Assembly: GCF_023898315.1 (NCBI RefSeq)
Contig: NC_064616.1
Span: forward strand, 706,395,389 to 706,459,388
DNA from: Schistocerca nitens
Taxonomy: Eukaryota > Arthropoda > Insecta > Orthoptera > Acrididae
DNA: 64,000 nucleotides
Direction of reading: 5' to 3'
Shown: positions 1-13,429 of the stretch, piece after piece
Numbering within the stretch: the stretch's first letter is position 1
Layout: each line of letters opens with the position of its first letter
Notes under the pieces: model-generated
Database searches by the model: none
The model's input: the letters and a program-made list of their open reading frames with translations, nothing else
What the model was told of the DNA's origin: nothing
Program-made: the position numbers and the translations under genes

Positions 1-499
1 ATATGATAACCAAATCTGTCTTTTATTATCTTGACTACCTGCTGACGCATTATTTTATTTTATATTAGTTAATTAGGGATTAATTAGTATCAGAGCTATT
101 ATGAATTCTCTCTCTTCACATATTAAGGGACAACACCATATAACTTGTTTGTTTGTGCATTCCAATGGTTACTAGTAGTTACTTTATAGACTGAAATGTA
201 ACTTTTCTTGAATCTGATTTCATATCACAACAGCAAAAACAATACTTGAATGAATTTTTAAAGAGCTAAAGGCAAATAAAAGGGTTGGAAAAATAACTGT
301 ATCTTACAAGGGAACCTCCCGATCGCACCCCCCTCAGATTTAGTTATAAGTTGGCACAGTTGATAGGCCTTGAAAAAATGAACACAGATCAATCGAGAAA
401 ACAGGAAGAAGTTGTGTGGAACTATGAAAAAATAAGCAAAATATAAACTGAGTAGTCCATGGGCTTCATAGGCCACATCAAGGATAATGTGAGGTCAGG

Positions 500-567
500 A
501 GCGCCGTGGTCCCGTGGTTAGCGTGAGCAGCTGCAGAACGAGAAGTCCTTGGTTCAAGTCTTCCCTT
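500..567 (+). repeat. tRNA-like module inside left TIR
   Basis: The stretch from GCGCCGTGGTCCCGTGGTTA to GGTTCAAGTCTTCCC resembles a tRNA head. There is a D-arm/A-box-like segment (TGGTTAGCGTGAGCAG) and, about 30 bases later, a B-box-like GGTTCAAGTCT. It is repeated in the opposite orientation in the right arm. It is not a functional tRNA gene: no full acceptor stem can be drawn. It looks like a tRNA-derived Pol III promoter remnant. Confidence 0.5.
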
Positions 568-1167
568 GAATGAAAAGTTAAAATTTTTATTTTCAGACAA
601 TTATCAGAGTTCATGGACTCACACATAATCAGCTTCGCTCTCCAAAATTCCACGACATGTTCAGATTTGCTTGGACATATGCAGGATTTGACGGTCTACA
701 CACGGAAAAATTTGAAAACGTTAAAAACATGTTTTGACAGAGCACAGAGGAAACTGTGCGACTGTCAAACTGTTGCATTCATTTGTTGCAGTTTATGTAA
801 CACACTCTTATGTTTTCATCACTTTTTTGGGAGTGATTATCAAATCCACAAGAAAACCTAAATCGAGCAAGGTAGAAGAATCCTTTTACTCATTCGCCAA
901 GTGTACAAGTTAGGTGGGTCGACAACATATTCCTGTCATGTGATGCACATGCCGTCACCAGTGTCGCATAGAATATATCAGACGTGTTTTACTGGATCAA
1001 ATGTTTTCGGTTCCCATTGTAGAGACACGTCCTTTCGTCTACTAATCGCACGGTTTTGCGGTGCAGTCGCAAAACACAGACACTAAACGTATTACAGTGA
1101 ACATAGACGTCAATGAACGAGCGGACAGATCATAACTTTGCAAAAATAAAGTAAGTAAACATCTCGC

Positions 1168-1236
1168 TCGAGAGAAGACTTGAACCAAGGACCTCTCGCT
1201 CCGCAGCTGCTCACGAAACCAAGGGACCACGGCGCT
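1168..1236 (-). repeat. tRNA-like module inside right TIR
   Basis: This is the inverted counterpart of the module at 500-567. It reads on the minus strand from GCGCCGTGGTCCCTTGG to GGTTCAAGTCTTC. The B-box-like GGTTCAAGTCT is identical to the left copy, while the A-box region has diverged (GGTTTCGTGAGCAG). It shows that the tRNA-like unit is part of the inverted repeat rather than a separate SINE insertion. Confidence 0.45.
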
Positions 1237-2275
1237 CCTGTGCTGACATCATCCTTGATGTTGCCTATCTTGCCCATGGACTACTCAGTTTGTATATTTT
1301 GCTTATTTTTTCATAGTTGTACACAACTTCTTCCTGTTTTCTCAATTGATCTGTGTTCAGTTTTTCACGGCCTATCCACTGTGCCAAATTATAACTAAAT
1401 CTGAGGGGGGTGCGATGGGGAGGTTCCCTTGTTAGCAAAAGTGACGATGAAGTACTTTAATTACTTTATAAAATTAAACTGTGGTGAGTCGATCATCTCT
1501 TCCCACATTATGATTTTAATTAGTCTGCTGCTACGATTTTGGATTCAACTGTGTATTATTCATGTCCTGCGGCAGCCATAAATCTATTTGTATCTATTTC
1601 TGCAAGCCATCCTGAGTGGAAACATACAAATTGATAATACAGAATTGATTTCATTTTTTTTTCTGTTGGTTCCATTGGTTATCAAAGTGAAAAAGAATTG
1701 TGATGTTTTGTTGATCTTTAAATGTGTCATAAAACACACCACTAAGTAGTGGCATCTTCATTTGATGTTTATTCAACACAGGTATAGCTATTCAGCATTT
1801 ATTTATACATTTATTTGTTGGTACTCCAAAATGGAGGAAAATTGATTGTGGGTCAGGTCACATTCCAATTATTATAAGAAAACTTCCTTATTTAAATCTG
1901 ATTTTTACAGGCTAACAAAGAAATAAACCATTCCTGGGAAAACTAAAAGCTTACACATTTTATTTATTCTAAATATACACCTAATAACTGTTGTGCAGCT
2001 ACTCAGCCACTAGATATGTAATAAAAAAGAACAAAAATAGAGAAAATATCTTTCTTTTGGTCTTGTCACTGGAAATGAAATGAAAAATTATGGAAATAAT
2101 ACATATTACACATAGTTAAAAGATTACGAGTTAATACTATTTATACATTAAACATAACAAAACCAATCTAAATTATGTATGAAACACTATAAATAACTTG
2201 ATAAAAAAATAGTTTTGTAATCATCAGAATCAATCTCTGAATGCAAATTAGAACTATTTCAGTCTTAATTTCATA

Positions 2276-2309
<34 letters not shown>

Positions 2310-4555
2310 TTATAAGATTTTTTAAATTAGGCTGTAATGTCCCATTTGCATAGAAGTCATTAAAATGGTTTACAAGTTCTACAATTATAAATAAATGCTA
2401 GTTAATCAAGATAAAAATGTGTTCTCACAATGATTGTGTACAAAATTCAAATAAAATTTTGTCTAAGGAAAAAAATTGTGTGAAAGACATCTAATAAAAT
2501 TTTATCCCCTAAAGAAGACTTTTACATCTTAAACCATACGCAATCGTTAATATTATTGAAACATTTATATCCCAGATAGCATTTATCAGATAAATTAAAA
2601 GTTTTTATTACATTTACCATTTTTATCAACTGAATTTCAGTTATTATTAATCAGAATATTTTTGTACAATTATACACTTAGGACCCAGTTTAACATCTGG
2701 TGTATGGAATACATTTAACAGATAGGTCTGTAATCTTAAAAACCATCTTATATTTAAAGAAAATTATTAGTAATTTAAGAAGTATGCACACAAAAGGACA
2801 CCTTTATGGGAAATAATTGCACAAACCTCAAAGCAAAATCAATGTAACAGTAGGAGAGGCAGGTCACTACTCATCACATGGATATAATCACAGTGATAAG
2901 CAGCATACTTTTAACAAGAAGGCAATTACTTAATTGCAGAAATTTAACAGTTGCTTCTCAAAAGCATAGACAAATCTCGTACAGGTTCTAAAGCTCTTTG
3001 TACTTGTACTTGTATCCCTTCATGCCCTATGTATGGATTTTCATTATTTATTTGACAATTATAAATATTAAAAATTCAAAATAGTAAGAACAGTAAGCCA
3101 TCAGTCATCCATAAAAGTTTGGGAAGGCTTGCTATGGCTTCATAATCTGTATAAAAACATGGGAGGCTCTTTGTTATCATAAATATTTGTTGGATAAATT
3201 GAATTAAATTGTTTGGAAGACAACTTATTTTTATGTGATATTTAAAATGCAACTAAGTGTATATATTAGACACTTTAAGTAACTGAAATGAACTGCGGAA
3301 ATAAAATAAAGTAGCAAAATTTTTAATAAGTCTTTCATGAGGATATGAATGAAAAAGCTATTTATGTTCCAGTTTACATTTTATCCACGTTTTAAGTACT
3401 AGATATGTATGAAAGGTTAAGTATACACTAAGAATTTTGGCAATATTTAAAAGAAAAGAAACTTAAGTAAACTACACTGACACAAAGTAAATATCAGTGA
3501 CTAACAGTCTCTGGATTGCAATCACTAAAAGCATCTATGATTACTGATCATAATTCTATATGTACATTAATTATCATTTAAAAGTAACGAGAGCAATAAA
3601 TAATTATCCAAAAGATGGTTGAGATGCAACAGCACAGGTCACAACTGCTACTAAATAAATGTAAGAATTCATGGAAACATATAAAGCTACAGAAAGTTGC
3701 ATAAATGTCTGAACTCCACAACAGCTGTTCAAAAATTACTTTAACCTTAAGAATATTTACTACTTTTCCTTTTTATGTGTAAAACCACAAACTTCTCCTG
3801 TTTCTGATAACAATTCCTGGATAAAATTGTACATAGTTGCAAAAAAAACATCTATGTATAGAAAGTTTACTTCTAGTTATGATGTTCCACCTATGTTCTT
3901 AATTTTTTGATAACTGTAATTATATATAATACTAGTTTAAAATATTTTATCCATCTGCCTGCTGCTAACATAAATCTCAGGACATGAATGCATAGGCATG
4001 TGAAAGCGAATCAAAACTTCCATGAATCTATTGAAAAATTTTAAGAAACCTTCTTTTATTCAAGTCAACAATCTGTACTAATGGGCTGTCACAGCTGAGA
4101 TTTTGAAATAAATGAGACAGGTCTCCAGTTGTAATAAATTATTTCATGTTTGTATATTGTTAACTTTCTTTGTCATGGTACTAATGAGACTAGAACATTA
4201 TTGGTGTTTCTGCAGAGGTGAAACAGAAGTTTATTTTCCTATTAACTCCTCTTTTCAAGCATCAGAGTTCCTTTGTAGAGCTAATTTCACTCTATATTTA
4301 GTAGAACTTGCATTAATTTGTTAGATGTGCATTAACTGTATGTTCCTGCAACTCCAGCATGCACTCAAAACCAATCCTACTTGTGAGGACATCACAGTAC
4401 AATTTTTATGTTCTCTACAGCTACTACAGCTTCTGAAATAGTGTACCTAGCAATGATCTGTAAAGGTACAACAAAGAGCATTGGCAAATTTTACCCTGCA
4501 TACTACCAAAAACGTTGCTACACACAATCCCAGAGAGACACATAAGGACACTTAC

Positions 4556-4765
4556 CTCATCACTGATAATGAGACTTGGCCTTCGTTGTTGGTCTTCTGG
4601 TGGAATAAGAGAGCCTCGGCGGCTTGGGGGCCCAGATCCTGGTGCAAGGGAGCCTTTCCTGCTATCTGTTCGTGTTGGTGTTTTCTCTCGGATCACTTCA
4701 ATCTTGGGACCCTCAGGAGCTTTAATCTCAGGAACTTTCATTCCTGGTTTAGACTTGTCCACAGG
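4556..4765 (-). CDS. bt: Projectin/twitchin exon with three Arg-x-x-Ser-Leu motifs (70 codons)
   Basis: This exon encodes 70 residues in phase 0, between an acceptor ...TTATCAG and a donor GTAAGT. The N-terminal third is Pro/Glu/Lys-rich ([20 protein letters not shown]), followed by [14 protein letters not shown]. Three basophilic-kinase-like motifs follow at even spacing: RKGSL (Ser39), RRGSL (Ser52) and RRPSL (Ser64), and the exon ends IISDE. In arthropod projectin/twitchin a segment of this kind sits at the C-terminal side of the PEVK region, before more Ig domains. Projectin is a giant sarcomeric kinase and connecting filament of insect muscle. No Ig or Fn3 domain lies in the window, so the name rests on this exon plus the upstream PEVK exons. 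The alternative would be another titin-like gene such as sallimus. Confidence 0.8.
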
Positions 4766-6340
4766 CTGATAATGAGATAAATATTTTATGTCAAACACAG
4801 GCTGTCCTAACTGAAAGTAATTACTTCATATCCATCACTTCCCTATCAATATCACACTGCCCACCAGCAACAGAAGGGAGTTCTTGAAACTATGTGGCAC
4901 TGTATCACAACACTCATGAATTGATGATTTCTTTAATTTTACTCACCATTTTGTTTTAAATTCCAATCAACTGCACATCTCAAGTATAACACACTGTCCC
5001 TATTACCACTTCAAACTTTCCGAGAGATAGCAAGCACACTCAACCACTTCCAACCATGTCTAATCGTGTTGTGTGCCAGCCAGCTCCTAGACAGAGCTGA
5101 GCAGGCAGATCTCATCAGCCTGACAGTCTGGGAGATTATTTATAAGTTTCCCTCTACACAATTCCCTTCTCATGGGAGATTGCAACGGAGTCATGGTGGG
5201 AACAGGCTCTTTCAATGGATGCCAACTGGCTCTGCTTTCAAGGCAGAAGAATTAAATAGCTGAGGGAACAGTGAGAGTAAAGAAGTATGAAGTGTTTCAA
5301 AACTAAGATGGTATAAATAGAATGGGCATGAGCTGAACATCAGATATGAGTCTAAACACCTGCTTCTGAATAAATCATGCAGTCAACAGTCAGCTATAAT
5401 TTAAAATGATATTTTACACAACTACCTTTTCTTTAAAGCAGAACTAAGTATAACCACACAGAGGCACATGACTAAAGAATTTGACAAGAAGAAGTGTGAC
5501 TACATTTATATGTTTAAATATATAATGAGCTAAAAGTAACATAGATCATATGAAATGTGAGACACATAAGTTATGCGTTGCAAATCCTCCTTTACTGTTG
5601 CTGGTATTCACTGCCTGTCAAATAATAAATACTGTACTGTGAGTGAAGTATGGTGTATTTTTTGTAACAATAAAATATCAAAATATTTTACTATGTTTAA
5701 TTTGATAGAAATGATTTTAAGAAAGCACTGTCTTGCTTGAAGAAGGTAGTGCACTTAAGTAGGTCCAAGCATGTGCTCTGTGAGGGAATGCTGTGATGTA
5801 ACAGCCCTCACACAGCATGAAGCTATATTTAGCTGCCCTGTACAGAGCAAACAAATAGCATGTCTAAAATAAAGACCATGTGAGAAACAGGTTGCACATT
5901 TTCAAACTGGCATTTTGTTCTCCCTCATGAGATATATTCCAGGCTGTTGGATGTTACATTACTTATCCCAATTAATAGATAAAGGAATCTTTGAATCTAT
6001 CTTTTCTATCAGAGCATATACTGTAACAGAATAAACTGAATCTTTCATTTAAGGACACTAAATTCATTCAACACAAAATGATATAGACATTTGCAACATG
6101 TAAAAAAGAGAAATGTATGAATATCAGTAGGTGTGACTAGCAATTATTCGACTACAATAAAAGCACCTAAGGCCATTCAAGGCAGAGCTGTCATGCTAAT
6201 GCCAATAAGTAAGAAAAAGTGGCCTTATGAAATCAGTTTTAAGGTGTTTCTGTTGCTGTCAGCCAACAGTCTTCATGATTATAACACTAATATTTTACAT
6301 CTAAGCTTTCCTAACATTCATTTTATTTTGCAATAATTAG

Positions 6341-6895
6341 GCTATTGGGAAATGCATAAAAATTTTGTACAAAAAAAGTAAAGGGCATTATCAAAACTTA
6401 CATGGAAATTTATCCACAGGTTACATAGCATCTGCACAACATGTGATACCTGGACATACAGCAAAACTACTATTCAAACAGTTACTTTTATTGTATCATC
6501 CATTAGAGCATAACTGGTTTCGGAAGTGTTCTGTTACAAAATGCATATCACTAGGTACTGCATGTTCTGAAATCAGTCATGCTCTTACTGATGGGGAAGA
6601 AAGGTAGTTGTTCAGCATTTTATTCAGCAATAAGTATGCTACTGAAAAATGCCTAATCATTTTGTGTGAATAGAAATGCAAGGCATTATCAATAGGATAC
6701 ACAATATCTGTTTAAAATAAGGTATTTGGACACATAGCAAAACTATTTTTCAAATTGTTACCTTTATATCATCCAATAGAACATAACTGGTTTCAGAATA
6801 ACTGTTATGTTACAAAACACACATCATTAAGTACTGCATGTTCTGAAACGAGTCACACTCTTACTGATGAGAAGAAAAGGTAGCTGTTCAGAAAA
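6341..6895. repeat. Diverged tandem duplication, about 280-bp units
   Basis: Two head-to-tail copies lie at roughly 6341-6617 and 6637-6895. Shared landmarks occur in the same order: GGCATTATCAA, ACATAGCAAAACTA, ATCATCCA..AGA(G/A)CATAACTGGTTTC, GTACTGCATGTTCTGAAA and CTCTTACTGATG. The copies differ by many substitutions and small indels, so the duplication is not recent. No coding content is recognisable. Confidence 0.8.
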
Positions 6896-8707
6896 TAGTT
6901 TCTCCAAATGTTTATTCAAATACAGACCCACACAACTACATTATCACAGTGAATAAATTAAAGCCAACATAAGATACTTTTGTGTGACTGACTGCAAATA
7001 GTACACAGTCTCCTTTCAAACAGGCTCTCAATAAAACCAAGTACAAGCTCAAAAATAAATAGAAAATGAAAAATAAAGATATAATGCTACAATAATATAA
7101 CATCTGTGTCTACAACAATATACTCAAAGCTTCAGACTAAATCTACAAACAAAATTAACTCCAAGCAAAGATTCTAATCATCATAGTTAAAGAAATGAAA
7201 AACTAAATAGGCCAGCAGTCTACTTAACTACATAAGATTGCATTTAATATTTCTGTTCTGTGTATCTGTTGGGGGTGACTATTTCATGAATTAGAATAAT
7301 TAGGAAACTGATTACATAGTCTTACTCTTAGTATATTCATTATATCATAAGTCTGTCAATTTTGTGAAACACAATAAGGTATCCTAGTGACAGTGGTGCA
7401 ATATTACCAACTTTCTATTTTCAGAGAAACTTGCTGTTTGTTCAATAATTCACATGCACTGACCTGGATTATTTGCAAATGCAACTATTTGTAACTTTAT
7501 GCTTTTGTTGGATAAATTTTCAAATCAAATAACAATATAAAAAATGTTGGCGTGGACAGGAATCTACAAAATATGGGATAAGATTAACCACTTCAAATTC
7601 ACAGATACATTCTCAGATCAGCCTTCCACTACACAATACACAAAGCAGTATGGATGTTGCTTGCAAAAAAATGAGAACATTTTTGTGGAAAACTTACTTT
7701 ACATATTCCTTTTTATATTGTTTTTGCATTATTGCCTGTTCTGTCCAAGTTTTCATTTGTAATAATATAATTAGACACAGACTAAAATCATGGAAGGGAG
7801 CACATTCAAGAGTGCTGGGTTGCAACTCCCTGTTGAGCTACTCACATTTAGGTTTTTCATGGTTTCTCTAAGCTGCTTATTTCAAAAGCTGGGATGGGGC
7901 CTTTGAAAAGGAAAAGGTTGATATCTTGGCCATTCTGAACTAGAACTCCATCTCTAATGATCTCATTATTGACAGACTGTTATACTCTAAACTCTTCTAT
8001 TGTTTCAATTACACAACAAAAAAAGCAGGAAGCAGAAAAGAACTTGTGGAAGGTACCATCTTGGTCCTCATCTAAATTAATTAATGGTAACCAAGGGAAA
8101 ACAGATTTTAGAATGTCTGAATGAGGATTTTTATCATTTTGTATTGGTTCTGCACCTGTTGGTATTTCTTCTGATAATCATTATTAAATTGGATGGTGAC
8201 CATATTTTAAATACCTGTAGTTATTTATTGTGAAGTTTCCATCAATATGTGCTCTGCACAATGCTTTTCAATAACCCAAATATAATAAATGTACTGGAAA
8301 TTTTTTCAGGAAACTACACAAATGTAAGGCTGGATATTGCTGTTACTGATGGACTGGAAGTACATGCTGTGTGTATACATACTGTTTTCACTTTCTCTAG
8401 CCAGACAGAAATAGTTTAAGGTATCCAATCTCAATTCAATAGAATTGAATAGCATTACTTTTTCCTGTGTAACCACTTAGTGGACAATATGTTCAACAAC
8501 ACTCCAGATCAACCAATTAATCAACTATGTATGCCTTTTACTCATTGAAAAAATGAATGCAGATTACTAAGTACACCAATTCAAATGTGGTACAAAAGAC
8601 AAACTGCAATGAAAATATGTGAAGACTGATAAGCAACTAATAATTATAAAGTTGTTTCTTAAGTTTAAACTAAATGTAGGTGACAAAGAGGAGCCAAGTT
8701 CAAAAAT

Positions 8708-8742
8708 AAATAAATAAATAAATAAAATAAAATAAAATAAAA
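8708..8742. repeat. TAAA/TAAAA simple repeat
   Basis: A short run of AAATAAATAAATAA units passes into AAAATAAAAT units. It is a simple-sequence repeat within intron, with no other feature attached. Confidence 0.8.
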
Positions 8743-10729
8743 GGAAGACTTGTCTGGTTTCTTTTACTGTTTTCCTTGTTTGTTCGTATTTTCTTCTTTA
8801 TGTTTTCAGTTCCATAGTGAATCTCCTACCTGAACTGAGGACTGATTGCTACAATGGTGTTCTAATGTTTATTTCACTGTTGTAATCTCATTTGATGCTT
8901 ATTTCTTTGCTTTCCTTTTATCTTTTTGTTCCTTCTTCACCCAGCTATGTGCAGGAATCCATCTTTGTCTAGATATTTTCACCCACCACCAGGAAGTTTG
9001 TCTGGCTTAAATGTTAAGGCATTCTCTAATAAATTGCTAAATTTTTCTTCAAGTTTTTATGAAGTGAAGTGGGCTGTGAAACATCAATTTGTGTGAAAAC
9101 TGTAACACACAATAGTTATGGCTTGAATAAATACAGACTTGGAGGAGGTGTTTAACAGTGCACAAGGAATAATATACTAAGACTGGAGAGAGATGGCAAA
9201 TACAAGCCAGTAATTTCCTCTTCTGAGTGACCTAAAATCATAGTTACGCCAAGCTCAGTCAATGAAGAGCCATCCAATAAAGAACAAATATGCAAGCAAG
9301 TGTCAGCATGACTGAAGTTAAAGGGCACTATACCAGCATGTAAGCCAGTTTGAATGATACCAAGTGATTGATTTTCAGAAACGGGTTTGTTGTATTATGA
9401 TATTTCATCATATTCAGAGAATTATACAACAGTGATACAAGTGTGAAACAAGTGGATTAAAGAGTATGATATGCAGTAATGAGGGAATACTAGACAATAC
9501 AATATGATCTCAGCAAGGAGATGACTGCCATCTTCTCCAGATAACAATAACAGGTCATACAACTTTGTGTACAGTGGTGGCTCAACACTAGAGTACTATT
9601 ACAAGTGTGGACCTGTATGTCTTGACTGTTTGGCACCTTCTGGACTGATAGCCTTTTTGTCAGTATCAGCTTCCATTATCACAAATGCCTCAGAATGGAA
9701 ATAGGCATCTGAACTTTGTTGTTCGCATGCTGCATGGCAAAATGTTGTGTTTTAGGTAGAGTTACTCACAAAACCATTCTATAGTGTAAAAATGAGATGT
9801 TCTTCAGTGTTTCATAGGTGACTGGTCAAAAGTCACCAACATGCACTGTTATGAATTGCCACCATTAGTTCGCGAGTCTCTGAATGTATCTGTAGAATGC
9901 AGTTCATGAGGTGAGCCAAACGCTTGCAACTTCATTTACTCAGCATTTTAACTTGTGTGAAACTCTAGATCAAACACTAATGTAAATGTGTGGACTGTAA
10001 AATAGTACAAAGGAATATGATGTTTAATAAAGTTTTTGATGAATACATTGTTTGTAGAGATGAAAATCTTGGAATTTGTAAAATAACTGCCTTCTTCTTG
10101 TGCCCTATACAGTTCCACAATTTCATCCACAGTGAAATAAAGAGTGAGAGGGCTCATGTCAAATTCAGTGACCATTTGAAGTGCTTATCATGAAATGGCT
10201 AACAAATCTGGAAAAGGTTACAATAAATAGTCCTTCTTTCAGACCTGTTGGTGCAAATGAGTTACTAACCCACCACACAACAGTGGTATACAGGGCACTG
10301 ACACACACTGCAAAAGACAGAATCAGATTAGCATAAAGTATTATCTGGACAGTTGAACTGATATGCACACAAATACCTCATTGTTCATCATACTTATGAG
10401 AGGAAACTGCAGTGTAGAATAATTAGTTACTAGGGATGCAGATGCTGGTACTAATGTTGAATTTTTGAAATTGTATGATTTCATCATAGATGAGGGGAAA
10501 AACTGTACAAATGCACTGGATGGTTTCCGCAAATCATCATACCTTGCACATTGCCTGTACACACTCCACCATATATTTGACTATGATTACAGGAAAGGAT
10601 GCCAAAAACTTGATTGTGTGACAGGTTTTGAACACAAGACAGGCATTAGTAAAGTATTTCAAATATAGTAGTTTTATGCAGTCCCTACACAGTAGCCCAA
10701 AAAACTGTGAGACTCACTGGAATACTATG

Positions 10730-11003
10730 ATTAAAAAACAAGCTCCTCATCACGTTGTGAAGGCCCAGGGGATATCTACCAGCTGCCGTGTCATCCTCTG
10801 CCTTGCGATGTCATGCAATGCAGTATGGGGATTATGTGGTCAGAACATTGCTCTCCCAGCCATTTTGCATACATTCCAGATGGCGGAGCCAAGTAGCTCC
10901 TCAAGTGGCCTCATGAGGAAAAATCCTTGTTAGTATCAGGAATCGAACTCAGGTCGTCTGCACGGCAGTCATCTACACTGACCACTCCGTTACAGAGGTG
11001 GGT
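10730..11003 (-). mobile_element. tRNA-derived SINE with 10-bp target duplication
   Basis: Read on the minus strand, the element starts with a tRNA-like head. CTCTGTAACGGAGTGG is followed by an A-box-like TGGTCAGTGTAGATG (10970-10984) and a good B box, GAGTTCGATTCCTG (10937-10950). It ends in a T/A-rich tail at the left. A perfect 10-bp direct repeat, GAATACTATG, flanks it at 10720-10729 and 11004-11013, as expected for LINE-mediated retroposition. It is a transposed Pol III-type sequence, not a tRNA gene. Confidence 0.85.
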
Positions 11004-13429
11004 GAATACTATGGTAGTTATGATGAATGCAATAAAAGTTCAGTGGCATGAGAAAAAGGGGAACTGTTAGATAAGAAGGGTAGATTTGATAGAATGTAAT
11101 GCAGTAACTAGATCCTGGTGCAAGTTTTAATAATTTTCCTTGAGACATAACAAAAAGAGATCACCATACTTCAAGCTGACAAGCAGCTCACATACCAACA
11201 TCCTCTCTTGAGGCTTGCCTGGAAAGATGTATTCTCTCACTGTAAGTACCAAACAGTACAAGCTCATCAATAATATTGCACAATGATCTTTACTCTCACA
11301 TCATTTGTGAGACGTGTGAAGGAAATCAATCCACAAGAGAGGCATATGAAGCTTCATGTTTACTACGAACCTTTTGAAATTGAGAACACTGTTCCTGAAC
11401 CTCCTCATAAAAGAATCTTGTGACCACTGGATGATGTTTATGGAAAATGGATATATGAGGCACTATCTTATGCTGAGCCTGATGAATTGTATACGTACAC
11501 TGGGACTTAGTATAAGGGTTAGACTTTCTGGGAAGATCAAATTCTTTTACTATTCTTCAATCTTGCTTAACTATATCTGTAGTGTTAATTTTAGTAACTT
11601 TCTGAACATAATTGCAAGAGCTTCCTTCACTTAACTGAGTGGCATGTCCAGTTCTATGTATTCCAGCCACTAGTGCCTCCATCAACATGTGTTTCAGTTT
11701 TGTCAGGAAATATTTTAAATGACAAGATACATCGGAAACACTGTGATTCAATGGATGGAACGGTGTATGTGAAATATCATCTAACAATTTAGTTATGCCA
11801 TTTTCTCACAATTATACAATTTTTAATTCTTTATGATAGATTAAATAACCCAAATGCTCATAAATTAGACAGAGAACCTGAGCAGGAAAAAGGCTTTCTT
11901 GCAGTTTCATTCTTAACGTTACTTTCTTTTTAAAAAAATATTCTACAAAGAATTATTGGCAGCTGATTCTATTGAACTTCAAATGCTCCATTTTCCTTTC
12001 CTAGACATGTAGTCCCCATTCAGCGATCATATATTAATCTGAAAGTAACTTTTTATACTGCCAAAATAATACTAGCTCTGGAGCTTATCAAAATCATAAT
12101 GCATGAAGTGTAAGCACATTGTCTTCTAACCCAGCCATCCACTCCTAATTACTTAATAAATTGGTGCCACATGCATTTCAGATGGTTACACTTGCATTTC
12201 TATTGGATGCCTATAGCATGAGAAGCGCTGTCATGCCATGTCCCCAGTTTTTCTCTGCTTGGACACTACCGGACATATCAACATGGACTGGTGCAACAAA
12301 GACTGAGGCAGAGACATTGCCTGAAGAATTGCAAACACTATAATCAGAAGCATTTACACAGTCCTAGTGTTTTTTGTATGAGTGCCCCAGCATGTAAGTA
12401 AGTAGTTTGCTTCTTAAGGCATTTTTTTTTATGAAAATAAAAAATCTAAGGTAATCTGATTTGTTATTTTTGTTATTGAAGTTGTCAGCAGTAATATAAT
12501 AATTAGTGCTACCATTACCACTATTTTAGAATTTTAGAAAACGATTTAAGAATGTTGAAGTCAGTGACACAGTTGATTGAAAATCCAGCTTACTTGAAGA
12601 AAATGAATTGCCACAGAATTCCAGTACTTGCTCCATTATCCTTTCATAGTTTGTTTCTTTACAGAGGAAGTTATTTTTTATGTTTGAAAAAAGATGAATA
12701 GTTAAGTCAAACTGGCTCTGTGGGTGAATATAGCGTCCATGTCCCTTACATACCACTTATGATATTATCAGGGACACAGAAATTTGATCCTCATATTTGT
12801 TACAGTTTGCTTTATAAGCTAAAACACATCTGAGAATTTTGAAATGATTACAGAACTATAAAATTAAATCTACTTCATAAATGTAGTCGATTCAGAATTT
12901 ACTGTGGAAGCTTGAAGTCATATCCACCTTACACTACTCACTAGCACTTCCTTCACTGTGTTTCATTTTCTCAATCTTCTACTTCAATCTGCATTAACAC
13001 ACCTCTTGCCCTGATATTCAGTCTTGTTCACACAGTCCCTCACTAAAGCATTTCTTTTTAGCCTTTCACTTACTAAAATATGTCCCATCTTTCTTAGTAT
13101 CATAACTGATAACCTTGCCAAGCCAAAAAAATTAGTCTCACACTTTTTGGTCCAAAATCAAAGATCTAACACTACTTAGATGCCACTTGTCCCTTCTTAC
13201 CTATAGTATGTGCCTTGTGGTTAAGTCATGTAATGGACAATAATTAGGTTTCACCCTTTTTTTATCATGTTTACAGAAAAGAATGTATATTTCAGTGTGA
13301 CCATTATTGGTGTAAGTCTTCCCAGTTAATGGCACTTCAGTATATTGCACATCAAGGGTCTTAAATGTAACCATCTCATACAGGTAACTGTGGTGAGTGT
13401 CTATATATCATACTGTCATGTTTATATTG

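Larger units (their letters stand above)
307..1431. mobile_element. Long-TIR DNA transposon with TTA target duplication
   Basis: The two ends are inverted copies of each other. CAAGGGAACCTCCC at 307 matches, in reverse complement, the sequence ending at 1431. Similarity extends inward for about 300 bp on each side, to roughly 612 and 1121. TTA flanks both ends (304-306 and 1432-1434), which would suit a PIF/Harbinger-like 3-bp duplication, but no transposase domain is visible in the 500-bp centre. It is probably a non-autonomous element. Each arm carries a tRNA-like module, listed separately. Family assignment is inference; the inverted repeat and flanking TTA are seen directly. Confidence 0.75.
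1..4555 (-). other. Intron downstream of exon 4556-4765 (runs off the left edge)
   Basis: This stretch lies on the 3' side of the last recognised exon of the minus-strand gene. It is AT-rich and I see no further coding exon in it. It contains a long-TIR transposon (307-1431) and a poly-T run near 2294-2310. The rest, about 1435-4550, shows no recognisable gene, only AT-rich sequence and short ORFs without family motifs. The donor at its right edge reads GTAAGT on the minus strand. Confidence 0.6.

Noticed and set aside
4481..4780. Plus-strand open frames of 99 and 84 codons opposite the RRxSL exon
   Set aside because: They are antisense shadows of the exon 4556-4765, whose protein has recognisable motifs and proper splice sites.
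10937..10984. tRNA gene on the minus strand (good B box, A-box-like sequence)
   Set aside because: It lacks a closing acceptor stem and is flanked by a 10-bp target duplication, so it is the head of a SINE.
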